A stretch of DNA of 64,000 nucleotides from Ancylomarina salipaludis (GTDB taxonomy: Bacteria > Bacteroidota > Bacteroidia > Bacteroidales > Marinifilaceae): NCBI RefSeq assembly GCF_004122035.1, contig NZ_SAXA01000010.1:1-64000 (forward strand), read 5' to 3'. The translations under genes were made by a program, and so were the position numbers. A model generated the notes under the pieces. That model saw only the letters and a list, made by a program, of their open reading frames with translations, was not told the DNA's origin and did not search any database. Shown here piece after piece: positions 1-7,368 of this stretch; the stretch's first letter is position 1, and each line of letters starts with the position of its first letter.

Positions 1-602
1 GGTACAATACATGTAGAAGACATTCTTCTTTAAATTATTTATCTCCTTTAGAATATGGAAGGCTATTAAATAATGACAAGAGAGCGGCATGACTTAACTT
101 ATTGTCCACATTTTTGTTGCAAGTCCACGGGGTGGTGCTTTAGTTATCTAAAAAGAAATCACCTTGCCCGAGTGGTTACCCGATTATTTGGCTGAATTGA
201 AACAAAATAGGGGCAATAAAAAAATTGACCCCAAACCCCTGAAGGGGCTTAAAGTAGACTTGGACTTTTAACAAGAGGCGTAATGTTTCCTCTCCTTTAT
301 AAGCAACTCCCTAAGACAAGTTGCGCACCCCTCCTTAACCTAGAATTTGTCTGTATTTAAACTTGACAGATTTGACAGTATGAATCTTAGTTTAGATTTA
401 ATACCTTAGTGAAAATTTTCAATATCTCTATAATACATGATATTTAAAATGAATCATAATATAGTATTGTTATCCCTCCAATAGGTCAGGATAACAACAG
501 CTTTTCAGTAGATATATAAGAAATAACAAGTATATGCTTGTTTTAAACAAGTTGTGCGTCATGTGGTGCAACGATGACAACAAGTTTTAATGAAACGATT
601 GA
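1..602. other. Gene-free left end with one decayed ORF fragment
   Basis: No intact gene is visible here. A 39-codon open stretch at 152-271 on the + strand has no start codon and follows directly on a stop; it reads LPEWLPDYLAELKQNRG in its middle and ends in VDLDF, so it looks like the C-terminal relic of a protein I do not recognise, possibly from a mobile element. The rest is AT-rich. The stretch 291-330 resembles, on the opposite strand, the GTTGCACAACTCCCT start of the two RAYT units further right, but only partly. Confidence 0.3.
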
Positions 603-1220
603 ATGAATAACTTTTACGATAAATATGAGTTTTTTCCTCTGACAATTTTAGATAGTCCACTTGAAACTGTGGAATTAGAGATAAAGGAAATATTGAAGAA
701 TTGGTGGAAAGATTCAAAAATAGAATTTGGGACTGTAGACTTAGGCAAAATAAACCCTCCTCCAATGCTTACTGCTGGAGGTGCACATTTTCCGAAATTT
801 TTGATATGGGAACCTAAAAATAATCCTAATTCGACAGCCTTCTTTGGTAATTATCAAGACGGATTAAATAGTTTGATTCACGTATGGAATCAACGCTTTG
901 GAAAGAGAGCTGTATCGGTTCGACTTTCAAACGATTCAATATGTGATTATCCTCACCACGAGATAAATGTAAAGACTACTGACAATGAAGAAAGAATCGT
1001 TCATACTCATGTGGAATCAAAATGGGAGTTTTTTCAAACTGGACCTGTTCAAGAATTTGAGGATATTGAAAATTATAAAGCAAGGAAAATTAAGGACAGA
1101 TTAAGTAATGACATTGTAAATAAATATTTAACTAAACTTGGATTCGAAATTAGGGAAGAAGATTTTTATAAATCTAACCAAGAAGGTATTTATTTTGAGA
1201 GATTGTCATGGAACAAATAA
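603..1220 (+). CDS. Hypothetical protein, single-gene cassette-like
   Basis: A 205-residue soluble protein without signal peptide or membrane segment. I do not recognise the family. It is acidic and rich in aromatic residues (motifs KFLIWEPKNNPN, SLIHVWNQRFGKRAV, HHEINVKTTDNEE), a style seen in small accessory and immunity-like proteins, but that is only an impression. The first ATG after a stop was taken. Just 11 bases after its stop begins a long imperfect palindrome (1231-1368), so gene plus palindrome form one unit. Base composition is AT-rich like the rest of the accessory region. No function is proposed. Confidence 0.6.
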   Translation: MNNFYDKYEFFPLTILDSPLETVELEIKEILKNWWKDSKIEFGTVDLGKINPPPMLTAGGAHFPKFLIWEPKNNPNSTAFFGNYQDGLNSLIHVWNQRFGKRAVSVRLSNDSICDYPHHEINVKTTDNEERIVHTHVESKWEFFQTGPVQEFEDIENYKARKIKDRLSNDIVNKYLTKLGFEIREEDFYKSNQEGIYFERLSWNK

Positions 1221-1230
1221 AAAACACGAA

Positions 1231-1368
1231 CGCACAACAATGTGTATAGCGCATAAGGGTTTCAGAGATTTTCGAGTGGTATCACCCGCATCAAGTTTGG
1301 GTGGTAACTTGATAAGTTTGAAGCCCGCAATCCCTTACGACACCATACACTCACCGTTAGCTGCAAGT
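1231..1368. repeat. Long palindromic AAC...CGTT repeat, copy E1
   Basis: Begins CGCACAACAATGTGTAT and ends CACCGTTAGCTGCAAGT. The arms pair: GTGTATAGCGCATAAGGG on the left against CCCTTACGACACCATACAC on the right. The middle holds CTTGATAAGTTTGAAGC, shared with the copy at 4804-4932. The right end CCGTTAGCTGCAAGT is identical to that of the copy at 38558-38676. The layout (AAC on the left, CGTT on the right, long imperfect stem) recalls integron attC sites, but no integrase is present in the window. From here to 1614 there is no convincing gene: a 42-codon TTG-started frame (1410-1538) runs into another repeat. Confidence 0.7.
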
Positions 1369-1527
1369 GAAAAGAACGAAACTGCAACATTGAAACCTGA
1401 TAATAAAATTTGAAAAAACTGATAGAAAATATTAGCTCTTTGATTGAAGGTTGGTGCAATCAAAAATTAGTTTTTGCCCGCCCGCTTCTGCCCTTCGGGA
1501 CAGTTGGGGATGCCAACGCACATTGCC

Positions 1528-1578
1528 CACATTTGTAAATCGCACAAGCCAACACACAAACCAAAATTTGCAAAAGAG
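1528..1578. repeat. 50-bp dispersed repeat, copy 1
   Basis: CACATTTG, CACAAGCCAAC and CAAAAGAG occur in the same order and nearly the same spacing at 4721-4770. The two copies flank the three-gene operon 1615-4703 on both sides, as direct repeats. Confidence 0.65.
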
Positions 1579-1614
1579 CGCAATTAACCTTAACTAAATT
1601 AAAACAGATATATT

Positions 1615-2520
1615 ATGGGAGAATATTCAAAACGTATAGGCGAAGTTGGAGAAGCAGTCGTTACTGAGTTTCTTAGCCTTGTTGGATGGGACAATCCAAT
1701 GCAAAATGATGATATTGCAAGTATTGATACCGAGTTTCGTAAACGAACCAATGGAATCGATGGTTACTATCACTACATTAACCCGATGGTCAGTAATACG
1801 ATTGAGAATGTTCTCTATTCTGTGAAATATAGTAAAGACCCATATCCTTTATCAAAAATAACAACTCAATTTAAAGAACGCTACTATGAATTAGCTAAAG
1901 CAATTGAGTCGTTTAAGAAATCTACATTGAAACAGCAAACTATTGAAATGTATGAAGAAATAGAAAACCATTTTGATAGAGGAATACTTTTTTGGTTGAA
2001 TAATTCTAACCAAGGTGAGAATGATTTAATTAGTAGATTAAGTAGAGTTGAAGTAAATTCTGGAGTTGAACATGATGGTATTATTTTAGTAGATAATAAA
2101 AGAGTTGAATTTATTTATGATTCAATCTGTTTCACATTACTTAAATATCGAGATTATGATATTGAGTTCCTATATTTCTCAAATGGTTTAAATAATGATG
2201 AGAGGAATGCACGTAATGGTAAAATAATGCCAGTTCAATATATTAACTCAAGTGTTATTCCTATCAGAGTAAATAGAGGCAGCGAAACAACAGTTTTGCT
2301 ATTTACCATAGATTATTTCAGTAAAGAAGACTTGATGAAATATATGGGTATTGCAAAAAATATAGGCTGTAATTGTCAGGGTGCAACTCTAATTTGTTTT
2401 CCTGATTATATAGAAACAGAACATTTACCAACTGTAAATGTAGTAAAGCGAATTTTTAATGATGATTCCTTTACAGCTAACTTAACTATAGCCAATTATA
2501 ATAACCCTTTGTTGAAATAA
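1615..2520 (+). CDS. PD-(D/E)XK-type nuclease-like protein, resembles GapS4a
   Basis: A 301-residue protein whose N-terminus fits a PD-(D/E)XK-type nuclease core: Glu13 in the helix GEVGEAVVTEF, Asp49 in GIDGYY, then SVKYS with Lys71 about 20 residues later. The acidic residue that usually stands two before the lysine is Ser69, so the site is non-canonical. The opening MGEYSKRIGEVGE and the GID...SVKYSKDPYP pattern resemble, from memory, the GapS4a family of the two-gene GAPS4 anti-phage system; this match is unverified. It is the first gene of a tight operon: the next ATG comes three bases after its stop. Function inferred: DNA-targeting effector of a defence system. Alternative: an orphan restriction-like nuclease. 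Confidence 0.65.
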   Translation: MGEYSKRIGEVGEAVVTEFLSLVGWDNPMQNDDIASIDTEFRKRTNGIDGYYHYINPMVSNTIENVLYSVKYSKDPYPLSKITTQFKERYYELAKAIESFKKSTLKQQTIEMYEEIENHFDRGILFWLNNSNQGENDLISRLSRVEVNSGVEHDGIILVDNKRVEFIYDSICFTLLKYRDYDIEFLYFSNGLNNDERNARNGKIMPVQYINSSVIPIRVNRGSETTVLLFTIDYFSKEDLMKYMGIAKNIGCNCQGATLICFPDYIETEHLPTVNVVKRIFNDDSFTANLTIANYNNPLLK

Positions 2521-2523
2521 ATT

Positions 2524-3657
2524 ATGGAAAAACTAGATGTAAATAAACATATCCCTTTTGGTTTAACTCTTCAAGATGTTTTAAATCATCCATCAATTAC
2601 AGTTTCTAAGTTACGTAGTTTGCTTAGACAAAAAGGTGTTTTTTTAGAAGATTATTCACCTAATAATTCTTATCCTCTACTTTTATCAATGTTACTTTCA
2701 CCTTTTGAATTTGAGTTTATTAAGGAGAATATTAGAGGGAAAGAAAAGACACAAAAAATAACATCCCGTCCTCTAGCATGGCACAACAAGGAGAACCTAA
2801 TTCAAGTTGTTCCTGACAAGATTGATTTAAAAGAAATTCTAAGAGAAGCAGGTTCGCGCCATAAAATAATCTCTCAATCTAATTTTGCACCTGTGGATCA
2901 TAATCCTAATAAGGTTCGCATGCAGTTCAAGTGTAGAACTAATAATTACAACTCTGGTTGGTATCGTACAACGAATGAATATGAAGGTGAAATTGTTATT
3001 GAGAAGGTTCAAGATGATGATAAAACATATTTGCGGATGATTTATACGTCTCCTGAAACTCAGAATATTGCAGATTTAGGAGTAAAATATCTTGCTAAAG
3101 TGTTTAAAGAAAAAAAATATACCAAGCCAAACACAGAAGTTGAACGTATTTTATATAATAGTTTCAATAATGAGGAGCGTATAAGTTTCTTTTTGAGTTT
3201 AACTGACAGCTCTGACATATTTGATTTTCAACGAGCAACTGATTTAGATATTGCTCCAGATAGGTCTAAGGAAATGCCTGCAGAAGTGAATAAGCTCATG
3301 ACAGGAAAGGTAAATATTTTGAGAATAAATGGTGAGAATTTACATGAGCATTATTTGATAAAAGAGAAAGACAATCATCAATATATTGAACTTGCAGGTA
3401 TTGAGGCTGTTTATAATTTTTCTTATCATGCAGCTGAAGGTAATTGTGTTGTATGGTTTGGGTTTGATGGTTATTTTAAAAAGAGGTTAACCAATATTGA
3501 ATTTTCAATTAATATTACAACGGTCAATCTTAAAAGCGAATATAGTAACGTAAGTAAAGATAAGGTTCGGTTATTCTTACTTCAAGAATTTGAGAAATTC
3601 AAAATGGAGAAATACAACTGGCTTAAATATCAAAAAATCAGTAATCAATATATCTAA
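2524..3657 (+). CDS. Unknown middle protein of a putative defence operon
   Basis: A 377-residue soluble protein that I cannot place with certainty. The N-terminal 60 residues look like a small helical domain (LQDVLNHPSITVSKLRSLLR followed by KGVFL), the remainder is mixed alpha/beta with a conserved-looking FKCRTNNYNSGWYRTTNEYE strand pair around residues 138-157. There is no membrane segment, P-loop or obvious nuclease triad. It starts three bases after the nuclease-like gene, and its TAA stop shares its last base with the next ATG (TAATG), so the three genes are almost certainly co-translated. GapS4b would be the natural candidate if the first gene is GapS4a. Confident as a gene, not as to function. 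Confidence 0.75.
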   Translation: MEKLDVNKHIPFGLTLQDVLNHPSITVSKLRSLLRQKGVFLEDYSPNNSYPLLLSMLLSPFEFEFIKENIRGKEKTQKITSRPLAWHNKENLIQVVPDKIDLKEILREAGSRHKIISQSNFAPVDHNPNKVRMQFKCRTNNYNSGWYRTTNEYEGEIVIEKVQDDDKTYLRMIYTSPETQNIADLGVKYLAKVFKEKKYTKPNTEVERILYNSFNNEERISFFLSLTDSSDIFDFQRATDLDIAPDRSKEMPAEVNKLMTGKVNILRINGENLHEHYLIKEKDNHQYIELAGIEAVYNFSYHAAEGNCVVWFGFDGYFKKRLTNIEFSINITTVNLKSEYSNVSKDKVRLFLLQEFEKFKMEKYNWLKYQKISNQYI

Positions 3658-4703
3658 TGACAAACGTAGATTATACAGAAGTAGAAATCAGAAACCTGAT
3701 AACACATCAAATTGGGAATAAGCTTAGAGATGAGAAAATATCTCTTTCTAAAGAAGAAACTAGTACTGATTTTGAAACGAAGAAACTGCTCTTGAAATAT
3801 TTCTTAATTCCATTAAAATCAGACGATGTTTATTGTTTTACTCACCCTGTAAACCTGGAAATGAATGATTTATTTCTTGTAATTAGTAATTTATTTGAAA
3901 ATCAGAATACCTTTTTGACTAGTTCACATGATATTGGTAGATTATTATATGAAGAATCCATGCATCCAAAAATTAAAGAAGGGAAATTAAATATTGTTTA
4001 TTTCTCAAATGTATTTTTAGATGACGAGGTTGTTGATGCAATTGGAATTTATAAGTCAGAAAAGGATATCCCTTTCATAAGAATGAAGGCAGGTCATTCC
4101 AAGTTTGATATTTCGCATGAGTATGGTTTTGACTTAAAAGGGATTGATAAAGGTTGTATTGTTTTTAATTCAAGTAAGGAGAAAGGCTATAAGATACTAT
4201 TGACTGATAACTCAAATAAAACAGTTGAAGCGCAATATTGGAAGGATGACTTCCTCAAAGTAACTTCAATTAGTAATGAGTACAACCAAACTAACAACTT
4301 TCTTGGTTTAACTAAGCAGTTTTTGACAAAGCAATTGACTGATGATGTTGATATCTCAAAATCAGAGCAGATTGATTTACTAAATCGTTCAGTTGAGTAT
4401 TTTAAAACAAATGAATCATTTATCAAAGAGGATTTTGAAGAAACTGTATTAGGGAATAATGACATTATTGAATCATTTAGAAATTTTGATGAAGGATATA
4501 GAGAAAAGCATGATATTCAATTATCGGACAACTTTAATATCTCACCAAAAGCCGTAAAGAAACAGGCTAGAGCATTTAAGCGTGTTTTAAAACTCGATGA
4601 AAACTTCGATATATATATAAAAGGGAATAAAGAGTTGATTGAAAAGGGAATTGACGAAAATGGCAGGAAATATTATAAAATTTACTACAATGAAGAGAAA
4701 TAA
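3657..4703 (+). CDS. Nucleoid-associated protein, NdpA/YejK-like
   Basis: A 348-residue protein with the run of motifs of the Bacteroidota nucleoid-associated (37 kDa NdpA/YejK-like) family: NKLRDEKISLSKEE near the N-terminus, YEESMHPKIKEGKLNIVYF, DKGCIVFN, EAQYWKDDFL, LLNRSVEYFK and, at the C-terminus, FDIYIKGNKELIEKGIDE followed by KYYKIYY. Such proteins bind DNA; a copy is normally a solitary housekeeping gene. Here it is the third gene of an operon with a nuclease-like protein, overlapping the upstream stop by one base, so it is probably a specialised paralogue that loads on or senses DNA for the system. Family call fairly sure; the role in defence is inference. Confidence 0.8.
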   Translation: MTNVDYTEVEIRNLITHQIGNKLRDEKISLSKEETSTDFETKKLLLKYFLIPLKSDDVYCFTHPVNLEMNDLFLVISNLFENQNTFLTSSHDIGRLLYEESMHPKIKEGKLNIVYFSNVFLDDEVVDAIGIYKSEKDIPFIRMKAGHSKFDISHEYGFDLKGIDKGCIVFNSSKEKGYKILLTDNSNKTVEAQYWKDDFLKVTSISNEYNQTNNFLGLTKQFLTKQLTDDVDISKSEQIDLLNRSVEYFKTNESFIKEDFEETVLGNNDIIESFRNFDEGYREKHDIQLSDNFNISPKAVKKQARAFKRVLKLDENFDIYIKGNKELIEKGIDENGRKYYKIYYNEEK

Positions 4704-4720
4704 CCCCCCACACAGTCAAG

Positions 4721-4770
4721 CACATTTGAAATTCACACAAGCCAACTCACTTCCAAAAATTACAAAAGAG
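4721..4770. repeat. 50-bp dispersed repeat, copy 2
   Basis: Second copy of the CACATTTG...CACAAGCCAAC...CAAAAGAG repeat seen at 1528-1578. It starts 17 bases after the operon stop and is followed by palindrome E3. Confidence 0.65.
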
Positions 4771-4803
4771 TATGGCTTTGCCGACGCTGATGAACACAGT
4801 CAG

Positions 4804-4932
4804 CATACAACAATATGTATAAAAAATTGCAGAATAGTGCGTTATTAAAGCTTTGTAGCTCGTCTCAAATTCATGTCGATTTGATAAGTTTGAGCTTCGA
4901 AGTCGGCAACATTTCATACATTTAACGTTAAA
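4804..4932. repeat. Long palindromic AAC...CGTT repeat, copy E3
   Basis: Left arm ACAACAATATGTATAAAAAA then TTGC; right arm GCAACATTTCATACAT then TTAACGTTA. The centre TTTGATAAGTTTGAGC matches the centre of copy E1. Same architecture as E1, with a different arm sequence, which is what is expected of structure-recognised rather than sequence-recognised sites. Confidence 0.6.
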
Positions 4933-4942
4933 ACATATTTTT

Positions 4943-5146
4943 ATGAGTTCATCAATAAAAATCATTTGGATATTCAGTATACTAATTTGGGTAATCATGC
5001 TGATCGTATTAACGATTGCATTGACTGATTTAATTCCTGAAAACCCTTTTAGAGAATATAGAATACTTATAGGAATTGGTTTTATAACAATATCTGGATT
5101 TATTCGAAACGCTTACAAGAACAGAAAAAGGATACTAAATGTTTAG
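4943..5146 (+). CDS. Small membrane protein, unknown
   Basis: A 67-residue protein with two hydrophobic helices (about residues 6-28 and 41-56) and a basic C-terminal tail KNRKRILNV, so probably an inner-membrane protein with the tail in the cytoplasm. It begins 11 bases after the CGTTA end of palindrome E3 and is followed by an intron-like 60-bp repeat. No family recognised. The clean membrane pattern favours a real gene. Confidence 0.5.
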   Translation: MSSSIKIIWIFSILIWVIMLIVLTIALTDLIPENPFREYRILIGIGFITISGFIRNAYKNRKRILNV

Positions 5147-5153
5147 AATTCTA

Positions 5154-5213
5154 AGCTGGTGCGCGATTGCATCGCGTTCCCCATTTGAACGGTGTGACGG
5201 TTTTATAGGAAAG
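5154..5213. repeat. 60-bp repeat starting GTGCG, copy 1 (intron relic?)
   Basis: AGCTGGTGCGCGATTGCATC and CCCCATTTGAAC and TAGGAAAG recur in the same order at 6967-7026. GTGCG at 5159-5163 fits the GTGYG 5' end of group II introns, and the second copy runs on into a group II domain V-like sequence. Here the similarity stops after GGAAAG. The segment can also fold on itself: CGATTGCATCGCGTTCC pairs with GGAAAGTGCAACGCAATCG (ending 5224). Confidence 0.55.
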
Positions 5214-5312
5214 TGCAACGCAATCGGCTACTATTCTTATATATATATCGTTAAGAATAACGCTAAATGACCTGTATTTTTTTAAGCCATCACAATTGTA
5301 ACAGAGTTGAAA

Positions 5313-5807
5313 ATGAAATTTATTTGTCCATTAATTACAGTATCAGATATAAAAAGGTCTCGTGATTTTTACGAGAAACTATTAAATCAAAAGGTAAAAT
5401 ATGATTTTGGAGAGAATGTAACGTTTCATGGTGATTTTGCTATTCATTTGAAATCGCACTTCAAGGAATTAATTGATAATAAAGAAATAAAACAGGGAGG
5501 CCATAACTTTGAATTGTACTTTGAATTTGATGATATTGAAAAATTAGTCAATACACTGAAAGCAGGGGATGTTGTGTTTGTTCATGAACTAAGAGAACAA
5601 GCCTGGAAACAAAAAGTTGTCCGATTCTATGATCCGGATAATCATATCATCGAAGTGGGAGAATCAATGGAGCATCTGGTCTTTAGATTGCAAAAAGAAG
5701 GTTTATCAATAGAACAAATATCAAAATTAACAGGAATGTCTGTTGCTTTGGTTAATGATTTGAGTGAGAACGCAAATAGAGCACAAACGACCAATATAGG
5801 GGGATAG
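5313..5807 (+). CDS. VOC (glyoxalase/bleomycin-resistance) family protein
   Basis: A 164-residue protein. Residues 1-118 form a vicinal-oxygen-chelate fold: CPLITVSDIKRSRDFYEKLL at the start and VVRFYDPDNHIIEVGES at the end, the last carrying the usual His-x-x-x-Glu. The C-terminal 45 residues (EGLSIEQISKLTGMSVALV) look like a helix-turn-helix, which is uncommon for this family and may bind DNA or just dimerise. The upstream TTG at 5307 would add two residues; the ATG at 5313 gives the usual MKFICPL start. Substrate unknown; catalytic or binding protein cannot be told apart. Confidence 0.75.
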   Translation: MKFICPLITVSDIKRSRDFYEKLLNQKVKYDFGENVTFHGDFAIHLKSHFKELIDNKEIKQGGHNFELYFEFDDIEKLVNTLKAGDVVFVHELREQAWKQKVVRFYDPDNHIIEVGESMEHLVFRLQKEGLSIEQISKLTGMSVALVNDLSENANRAQTTNIGG

Positions 5808-5892
5808 CGCATGCTGAGGTAAGGCTTGGCTTGATATAGAAGTGAGTATTTGAACGAGAGGACATAAAAGTTGATTAAAAAACAATAAGACT

Positions 5893-6075
5893 ATGAAAAA
5901 AATGAAAAGTTATGCAATTCTTCCAATTGTGGCTATATTTTTAATAGCAATGTCAGTAAGTGATAAATTTATGTCTTTACCATATTTACTGAAGACTATA
6001 TTCGCCTTGACTCTAATACTTATATCTTTGATTTTTTTGATAATTGATTTAAGAAAAAGAAATAGGACTAACTGA
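5893..6075 (+). CDS. Small membrane protein, unknown
   Basis: A 60-residue protein with a positive start MKKMKSY and two hydrophobic helices (about 7-22 and 31-51) closed by a basic RKRNRTN tail. It lies 85 bases after the VOC gene with no gene between and precedes the first RAYT unit. Similar in plan, though not in sequence, to the 67-residue membrane protein at 4943-5146. No family recognised. Confidence 0.45.
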   Translation: MKKMKSYAILPIVAIFLIAMSVSDKFMSLPYLLKTIFALTLILISLIFLIIDLRKRNRTN

Positions 6076-6139
6076 TTTGCATAGATTTAATTTCAGGATT
6101 TTGAATATAGAATAAAAGCACAGCCATAACAAAAGTAAG

Positions 6140-6964
6140 CGTTGCACAACTCCCTGATATTGCCACAAAAGATAAGCATTTAGAAAATTAGCGTGAATTA
6201 GGGTCTGCCTTGTTTTATATGGAAAAATTTGGAGGAAAATATCGAATAGAATCCAACCGGGCTAAATTTTGGGATTATTCATCACCAGCCGATTATTTTA
6301 TAACGATCTGCGTTTCGGGTCGTGCATGTATACTGGGTGATATCATTGATGGTGAAATGATTTTGTCAGAATATGGTAAAATCGTCGAACGAGAAATACA
6401 AAAAATACCTGAATACCATAAACGTGTCATAATGAATGTCTGGACAGTTATGCCCAATCATATCCATCTGCTTGTTTCCCTGGGCGATTATGCTTTCGAT
6501 AATGGGCTATCAACGATTGATAATGATACCGCCATCGTAAATGATACCGTTAACACCGTAAAGAAAATTCATGAATTTTCTCTGCAGGCATCATCACCCC
6601 TATCAGAACAAGACGGGTGGATCAACCCTAATGATCAACCTGATATCAACAACATAAAACAATACCGTAAAGAACGCAGGAGAATGCTAATCCCTAAAAT
6701 ATTGGGTAAATTCAAACAACAAACATCAAAACAGATTAATTGTCTGCGTCATGTATCGGGCATTAAAAATTGGCAATCCGATTATCATGACCACATCATC
6801 CGCAATGATGAGGAATATCAACGCATCGAGGCCTATATTATCAACAATCCTAAAAATTGGAAGGTCGATAAATTCAAGGGCTAAAATAATTGGATGAATA
6901 AACGGTTAGCTCAAACCTCTTAGAGGCGAATGCTTGCAAAGACTTTAGTCCATTAAGTCAATTC
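6140..6964 (+). mobile_element. RAYT unit, copy 1 (intact)
   Basis: Nearly the same sequence as 9760-10558. The two copies start to match at CGTTGCACAACTCCCT, run through a 5' flank containing TTAGCGTGAATTAGGGTC, the transposase gene, and a 3' flank GAATGCTTGCAAAGACTTTA, and stop matching after CAATTC. The shared borders define a unit of about 0.8 kb. It sits against the 60-bp intron-like repeat on its right. Confidence 0.7.
6219..6884 (+). CDS. REP-associated tyrosine transposase (Y1/IS200-like)
   Basis: A 221-residue single-strand DNA transposase of the RAYT class. The HUH motif is in VMPNHIHLLV (about residues 85-94), the N-terminus has the usual FITICVSGR strand and the C-terminus the typical NWQSDYHDHIIRNDEEYQRI followed by YIINNPKNW. 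RAYTs process REP palindromes and are usually domesticated single-copy genes. The ATG at 6219 was chosen over the TTG at 6210 because the second copy starts at the equivalent ATG. It is longer than copy 2 by a 27-bp in-frame segment lying in a short GATACCGT-type microrepeat. Confidence 0.9.
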   Translation: MEKFGGKYRIESNRAKFWDYSSPADYFITICVSGRACILGDIIDGEMILSEYGKIVEREIQKIPEYHKRVIMNVWTVMPNHIHLLVSLGDYAFDNGLSTIDNDTAIVNDTVNTVKKIHEFSLQASSPLSEQDGWINPNDQPDINNIKQYRKERRRMLIPKILGKFKQQTSKQINCLRHVSGIKNWQSDYHDHIIRNDEEYQRIEAYIINNPKNWKVDKFKG

Positions 6965-6966
6965 CC

Positions 6967-7223
6967 AGCTGGTGCGCGATTGCATCGCATTCCCCATTTG
7001 AACTGTGTAGCGATTTGGTAGGAAAGAAGGCTACAATTTGCCAACTTGAAAGAGGATGAGCATTTATTAGTAGATAAAATTAGAGGAGCCGTATGATGAG
7101 CATTACGAAGTAATCATGAATACCATTTTATAAAATACTCGTGAATAGACTATCACGTACGGTTCTGTGAGAGGCTTAGGGTGAATTGAAAATCGACGAA
7201 GTCATACTCACTTTGCCTACTCG
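6967..7223 (+). mobile_element. Group II intron relic, ORF-less
   Basis: It opens with the second copy of the 60-bp GTGCG repeat (6967-7026). At 7086 GAGCCGTAT begins a domain V-like hairpin whose other strand is ACGTACGGTTC ending at 7165, followed by TGTGAGAGGCTTAGGGTGAA and CCTACTCG (7216-7223), all typical of a bacterial group II intron 3' end. Domain V is normally 34 nt; here it spans 80 nt because about 46 nt replace the apical loop. There is no reverse transcriptase, and the left part is far shorter than a full domain I-III. It is therefore a deleted, presumably inactive intron. The remaining stretch to 7368 holds no gene. Confidence 0.6.
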
Positions 7224-7368
7224 ATGCGCTATCTGTTACCACAAATTATAAAAGCGAGAAAAACATGAAATACATTTATTGTGGATTTAAAAAATACCAC
7301 ATAATCACAAACTTTTGTAACTTGAATGTAATTCACTAAAATTAAATATTAAGAACTTATATAAAGTT

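Noticed and set aside
1410-1538. 42-codon TTG-started frame after palindrome E1
   Set aside because: It runs into the dispersed repeat at 1528 and has no support beyond being open; the CCCGCCCGC stretch inside looks like repeat DNA.
4639-4848. 69-codon + strand frame overlapping the end of the nucleoid-associated protein gene
   Set aside because: It lies mostly inside a confident gene in another frame and then in repeat DNA.
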